34,858 nt of DNA from Phenylobacterium deserti. Its GTDB lineage: Bacteria; Pseudomonadota; Alphaproteobacteria; Caulobacterales; Caulobacteraceae. The stretch is taken from NCBI GenBank assembly GCA_945883235.1, contig CAMCXF010000036.1:1-34858 (forward strand). The letters run 5' to 3'. Shown one piece after another: positions 32,259 through 34,858 of this stretch; positions within the stretch are counted from its first letter, which is position 1; each line of letters starts with the position of its first letter. Below the pieces are notes generated by a model, which worked only from the letters and a program-made list of their open reading frames with translations, did no database searches and was not told where the DNA came from. The position numbers were made by a program, and so were the translations under genes.

Positions 32259-32527
32259 GGCCGAACTGGTCGCTGCCGCTTCTGAAGGAACGAGATCCTC
32301 GCATGGCGGCGACGCAGTTATCGGTAATGGAGGTGGTTAAGGTGTTTTAAGGTTTGTCACAAGTAAGGCTATAATCCCGAGGTAAAATAAAGCATTATGA
32401 TATTGGTATAAAATATTGAATTATATGCGATATGTGTGTTTGTTATAATGTTGAATCGTGGCTCGTACTTTATATAATTGCCGATGCCGCGGACAGCGGG
32501 CGTTTTGCAGATAAGTTGCCGGCCTGT
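32259..32527. other. AT-rich intergenic region upstream of the secretin
   Basis: This 269-nt stretch contains a strongly AT-rich part (about 32335-32485), very different from the surrounding GC-rich sequence. It includes TTAA at 32337-32340 and 32347-32350 and several TATAAT-like hexamers, but none with a well-spaced -35 box on the plus strand. It lies 5' of the secretin and 3' of the GST-like gene, so it probably holds the secretin promoter or a small RNA. Confidence 0.5.
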
Positions 32528-33157
32528 TCAGGCTTTTGGCGGCGAGACGCTGAAGGGTTGCACGACGGCTTCGAAGTGGGGAAGGGCCTCGCAAGCCTCG
32601 ACATGGGCCGCAAGCGCCGGCCACAGCGCCGCATCAAACAGGTCCTGATGGGCCTCGCGAAGGAAGCGCAGCGTACAGGCGACCATGATGTCGGCATGGG
32701 TGATATTGGTGCCGAACCACCAGGGTCCCCGTGTTGCCCGATCCGCTTCCAGGGCATCGAGGACGCCGGCGATCTGGGCCTGACACCGCTGAACCCAGAG
32801 TTCGGTGGCACGCTCATGGACCACACGTTCATAGACCAGGCTGACGGCCTTGTCGGTCAGGCCACTGGCCAGGGCACAGACCTTCAGCGCCGCGCGCCGC
32901 TCCAGGCCTGACGCCGCGATCAAGGCCCGTGGACCCGCCAGTTCATCCAGCCAGTCGAGGATGCAAGCGCTCTCGACCAACGCCTCGCCATCGTCGGTGA
33001 CCAGGGTCGGCACCCGCCGCAGCGGGTTCAGGATCGCGATCGCCTCGGCGTCGCCGAACACCGACCATGGCCGATGCTCATAGTCGAACCCATAGATCTG
33101 CAGCGCTACGGCGACCCGGCGGACAAATGGACTGTCATACTGGCCGACGAGGATCAT
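32528..33157 (-). CDS. Glutathione S-transferase family protein
   Basis: The 209-residue protein starts MILVGQYDSPFVRRVAVALQ, with a Ser active-site motif (S-P-F-V-R-R) typical of zeta/beta-like GSTs. It continues with LNPLRRVPTLVTDDGEALVESACILDWLDE, carrying cis-Pro and E-S, and a helical C-terminal domain with THADIMVACTLRFLREAH. It is likely a cytoplasmic conjugating or isomerising enzyme. It is divergent from the CitMHS-type transporter gene (127 nt between starts). Confidence 0.9.
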   Translation of the reverse strand: MILVGQYDSPFVRRVAVALQIYGFDYEHRPWSVFGDAEAIAILNPLRRVPTLVTDDGEALVESACILDWLDELAGPRALIAASGLERRAALKVCALASGLTDKAVSLVYERVVHERATELWVQRCQAQIAGVLDALEADRATRGPWWFGTNITHADIMVACTLRFLREAHQDLFDAALWPALAAHVEACEALPHFEAVVQPFSVSPPKA

Positions 33158-33284
33158 GGCTTATCCCTTCCTGTGGCGCGGGCTTGCGTCAATATGGTCA
33201 CCAGAGTCGGGGGCGGCAGAGGAAAATCAATGTCCAGTCTTGCGCCCTTGGCACCCGCCAACCGCCCAGGGAAAGCCTGAACCG

Positions 33285-34595
33285 ATGCTGTCCATCCTCG
33301 GCTTTCTGATGGTCGCGACGTTCATGACCCTGATCATGACCCGCAGACTGGCCCCCATGGTGGCGCTGATCCTCGTGCCGGTGGTGTTCGGCATGCTGGC
33401 CGGACACGGTCTGGATCTCGGCCCGATGATGCTGGACGGCGTGAAGAAGATCGCCCCCACCGGCGTGATGATCATGTTCGCCATCCTCTATTTCGGCCTG
33501 ATGATCGACGCGGGCCTGTTCGACCCCATCGTGCGGCGGCTGTTGGCGTTTGTGCGCGGTGACCCCGTCCGGGTGGTGATAGGCACGGTGGTGCTAGCCG
33601 TGGTGGTCTCGCTGGATGGCGACGGGTCGACGACCTACATGGTGACGGTGGCCGCCCTGTTGCCGCTCTATGCGCGACTGGGCCTCAATCCGCTGATCAT
33701 GGCGTGCCTGGTGATGCTGTCCAGCGGGGTGATGAACCTGACGCCCTGGGGCGGACCGACCGCCCGCGCTGCGGCGGCTTTGCAGGTGGAGCCCGCCGCG
33801 CTGTTCCTGCCGCTGGTGCCCGCGATGGCCGCGGGCGTGGCCTGGCTGTTGTTGCTGGCGTGGATGTATGGTCGCCATGAGCGTCGGCGACTTGGCGTGC
33901 TGAAGCTGGACCACACCGCTGAGTTTACACAGGCGGGCGGCCTGATCTCTGTATCCACCGACCCGGCCGCGCGACGACCTAGGCGATTGTGGATCAACGC
34001 GGTGCTGACCCTGATCCTGCTGGTCACCCTGGTGTCGGGCGTGATCCCGCTGCCGGTGCTGTTCATGGGCGGCTTCGCGATCGCCACCCTGATCAACTAT
34101 CCGAGGCCCGACGACCTGCGCGCCCGCATCGCCGCCCACGCCCCCAACGTCATCGCCATGGTCGCGCTCATCTTCGCGGCGGGGGTTTTCACCGGCGTGC
34201 TGACCGGCACCGGCATGGTTGAAGCCATGCCCACGGCGTTGCTGGCCCTGATCCCGCCGACCATGGGACCCTATCTGGCCCCGATCACCGCGGCGATCAG
34301 TCTGCCGATGACGTTCTTCATCTCCAACGATGCTTTCTATTTCGGCGTCGTGCCGATCCTCGCCGAGGCCGCCTCACACTACGGGATCAGCAAGGAGGCC
34401 ATCGGCAGCGCCTCCCTGATCGGCCAACCCTTCCACCTGCTGAGCCCCCTGGTGCCGTCCACCTACCTGCTGGTCAGCCTGGCCGGAGTGGAGTTCGGCG
34501 ACCACCAGCGTTTCACCTGGCCCTGGGCGGTGGCGACGTGTGCGGTGATGGGGGTGGCGGCAGCGGTGTTGGGAGTGTTTCCGGTTTGGGGGTAG
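33285..34595 (+). CDS. CitMHS-type citrate/metal or organic acid transporter
   Basis: The 436-residue integral membrane protein has about 12 hydrophobic segments, starting MLSILGFLMVATFMTLIMTRRL. Typical CitMHS-family elements are VVVSLDGDGSTTYMVTVAALLPLY, MNLTPWGGPTARAAAAL and FFISNDAFYFGVVPILAEAASHYG, the latter with the repeated membrane-embedded motif. CitMHS proteins move citrate, free or complexed with Mg or Ca, with protons. The ATG at 33285, preceded by AGGGAAAG, fits the family N-terminus; the longer upstream frame is not conserved. No two-component regulator is next to it. Confidence 0.9.
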   Translation: MLSILGFLMVATFMTLIMTRRLAPMVALILVPVVFGMLAGHGLDLGPMMLDGVKKIAPTGVMIMFAILYFGLMIDAGLFDPIVRRLLAFVRGDPVRVVIGTVVLAVVVSLDGDGSTTYMVTVAALLPLYARLGLNPLIMACLVMLSSGVMNLTPWGGPTARAAAALQVEPAALFLPLVPAMAAGVAWLLLLAWMYGRHERRRLGVLKLDHTAEFTQAGGLISVSTDPAARRPRRLWINAVLTLILLVTLVSGVIPLPVLFMGGFAIATLINYPRPDDLRARIAAHAPNVIAMVALIFAAGVFTGVLTGTGMVEAMPTALLALIPPTMGPYLAPITAAISLPMTFFISNDAFYFGVVPILAEAASHYGISKEAIGSASLIGQPFHLLSPLVPSTYLLVSLAGVEFGDHQRFTWPWAVATCAVMGVAAAVLGVFPVWG

Positions 34596-34625
34596 GGGCG
34601 TGTGCCAATTTTGAGGGTTATTGCA

Positions 34626-34661
34626 ACTGTCTCCGTTGTCCCGGAGTGGAGCGCGGACAGT
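34626..34661 (+). terminator. Possible nested hairpin after the transporter gene
   Basis: An inner CTCCG/CGGAG stem (34631-34646) lies within an outer ACTGTC/GACAGT pair (34626-34661), about 30 nt after the transporter stop. No T-tract follows, so a terminator role is only possible. Confidence 0.3.
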
Positions 34662-34686
34662 GCCTCATGAGCGGACTTCGCCTGTG

Positions 34687-34713
34687 CCAGGCTAGCCAGG
34701 CTAGCCAGACTAG
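34687..34713 (+). repeat. Three tandem 9-bp repeats at the IS630 boundary
   Basis: CCAGGCTAG, CCAGGCTAG and CCAGACTAG stand head to tail. Each ends in CTAG, the TA-containing type of target favoured by IS630/mariner-like elements. The presumed IS630 end (GAGCGTGACCGG) begins directly after the last copy. Confidence 0.75.
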
Positions 34714-34725
34714 AGCGTGACCGGA

Positions 34726-34858
34726 TCAAGTTGCAGCATATCCGGAGTTGACGAGGTAGTTGGCGCATTCGTCGGCTGAGAAGTGGTCGAGGAGTTTGCC
34801 GATGCGTCGCCAGGTGGCCTCGACGGTGCGCTCTGCGGCTTTGCGCAGAAGGGTCTTG
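34726..34858 (-). CDS. IS630-family transposase, C-terminal fragment cut by window edge
   Basis: Reading in from the right edge on the minus strand, 43 residues and a TGA stop (34726-34728) are encoded. They begin KTLLRKAAERTVEATW and end FSADECANYLVNSGYAAT. The pattern K-A-A-x-R-T-x-E-x-x-W followed by E-C-A-N-Y-x-x-x-x-G-Y is characteristic of the C-terminus of IS630-type DDE transposases. The stop codon lies only about 13 nt from the apparent end of the element. The rest of the gene is outside the window. Confidence 0.8.
   Translation of the reverse strand, partial: KTLLRKAAERTVEATWRRIGKLLDHFSADECANYLVNSGYAAT

Noticed and set aside
32337..32350. A full CtrA-binding box.
   Set aside because: TTAA half-sites are 6 nt apart, not 7; kept only as a weak lead, not annotated as a site.
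32421..32624. A 67-codon minus-strand open frame in the AT-rich region.
   Set aside because: It is a shifted frame over the end of the GST gene with no family features.
1..34858. CRISPR arrays, tRNA and rRNA genes, prophage structural genes.
   Set aside because: No regularly spaced repeats, cloverleaf-like segments, rRNA sequence or phage capsid/tail genes were seen on reading.

Overview
The window is high-GC, gene-dense DNA from an alphaproteobacterium, most likely of the Caulobacterales (Caulobacter, Brevundimonas or Phenylobacterium type). The evidence is the gene set and its order: CobA-DUF2849-CysI-DUF934-CysH-Fpr, a CpaC-type secretin, an MCE transporter with a STAS-fused permease, and very frequent 4-nt overlaps between genes. 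The family-level assignment is an inference from gene content. No rRNA, tRNA or CRISPR array was seen.

Both edges lie inside IS630-type transposase genes on the minus strand: an N-terminal piece at 1-62 and a C-terminal piece at 34726-34858. The window may therefore be a segment or contig bounded by insertion sequences. Inside the left edge are the remains of a REP-associated (Y1) transposase (94-609) and then a two-gene polymorphic-toxin module (722-2398): a protein with a C-terminal Tox-REase-5 nuclease domain and a probable immunity protein.

From 2788 to 13197 the genes are catabolic. A minus-strand trio (GMC oxidoreductase, gluconate-2-dehydrogenase subunit-3-like protein, DUF1080 hydrolase) looks like a periplasmic 3-keto-glycoside system. 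It is followed by genes for an SDR, two VOC proteins, an EthD-like protein, an enoyl-CoA hydratase, an APH-like phosphotransferase, a Rieske ring-hydroxylating oxygenase and a four-histidine carotenoid/stilbene cleavage oxygenase. Together these suggest breakdown of an aromatic or isoprenoid compound through CoA thioesters. I cannot name the substrate and do not recognise the set as a described pathway.

From 13346 to 24642 the region looks like core chromosome: an orphan Hpt protein, a chorismate-lyase-like protein coupled to a LysR regulator, a six-gene sulfite/sulfate reduction operon with siroheme synthesis, a P-loop ATPase, a 3D-domain exported protein, a GST, an S1/P1 nuclease coupled to a Nudix hydrolase, and FolD. 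A four-gene minus-strand operon (24639-28178) encodes an MCE lipid transporter.

From 28502 to 34595 there is a GIY-YIG-like small protein, a YdcF-like protein, a Pro/Ala-rich single-pass membrane protein, a MOSC protein, an orphan CpaC-like secretin with an AT-rich upstream region, a second GST-like protein and a CitMHS-type transporter. The strongest leads for new biology are the toxin/immunity pair, the oxygenase cluster (including a 150-nt convergent gene overlap), the two DUF proteins of the sulfur operon, and the orphan secretin.
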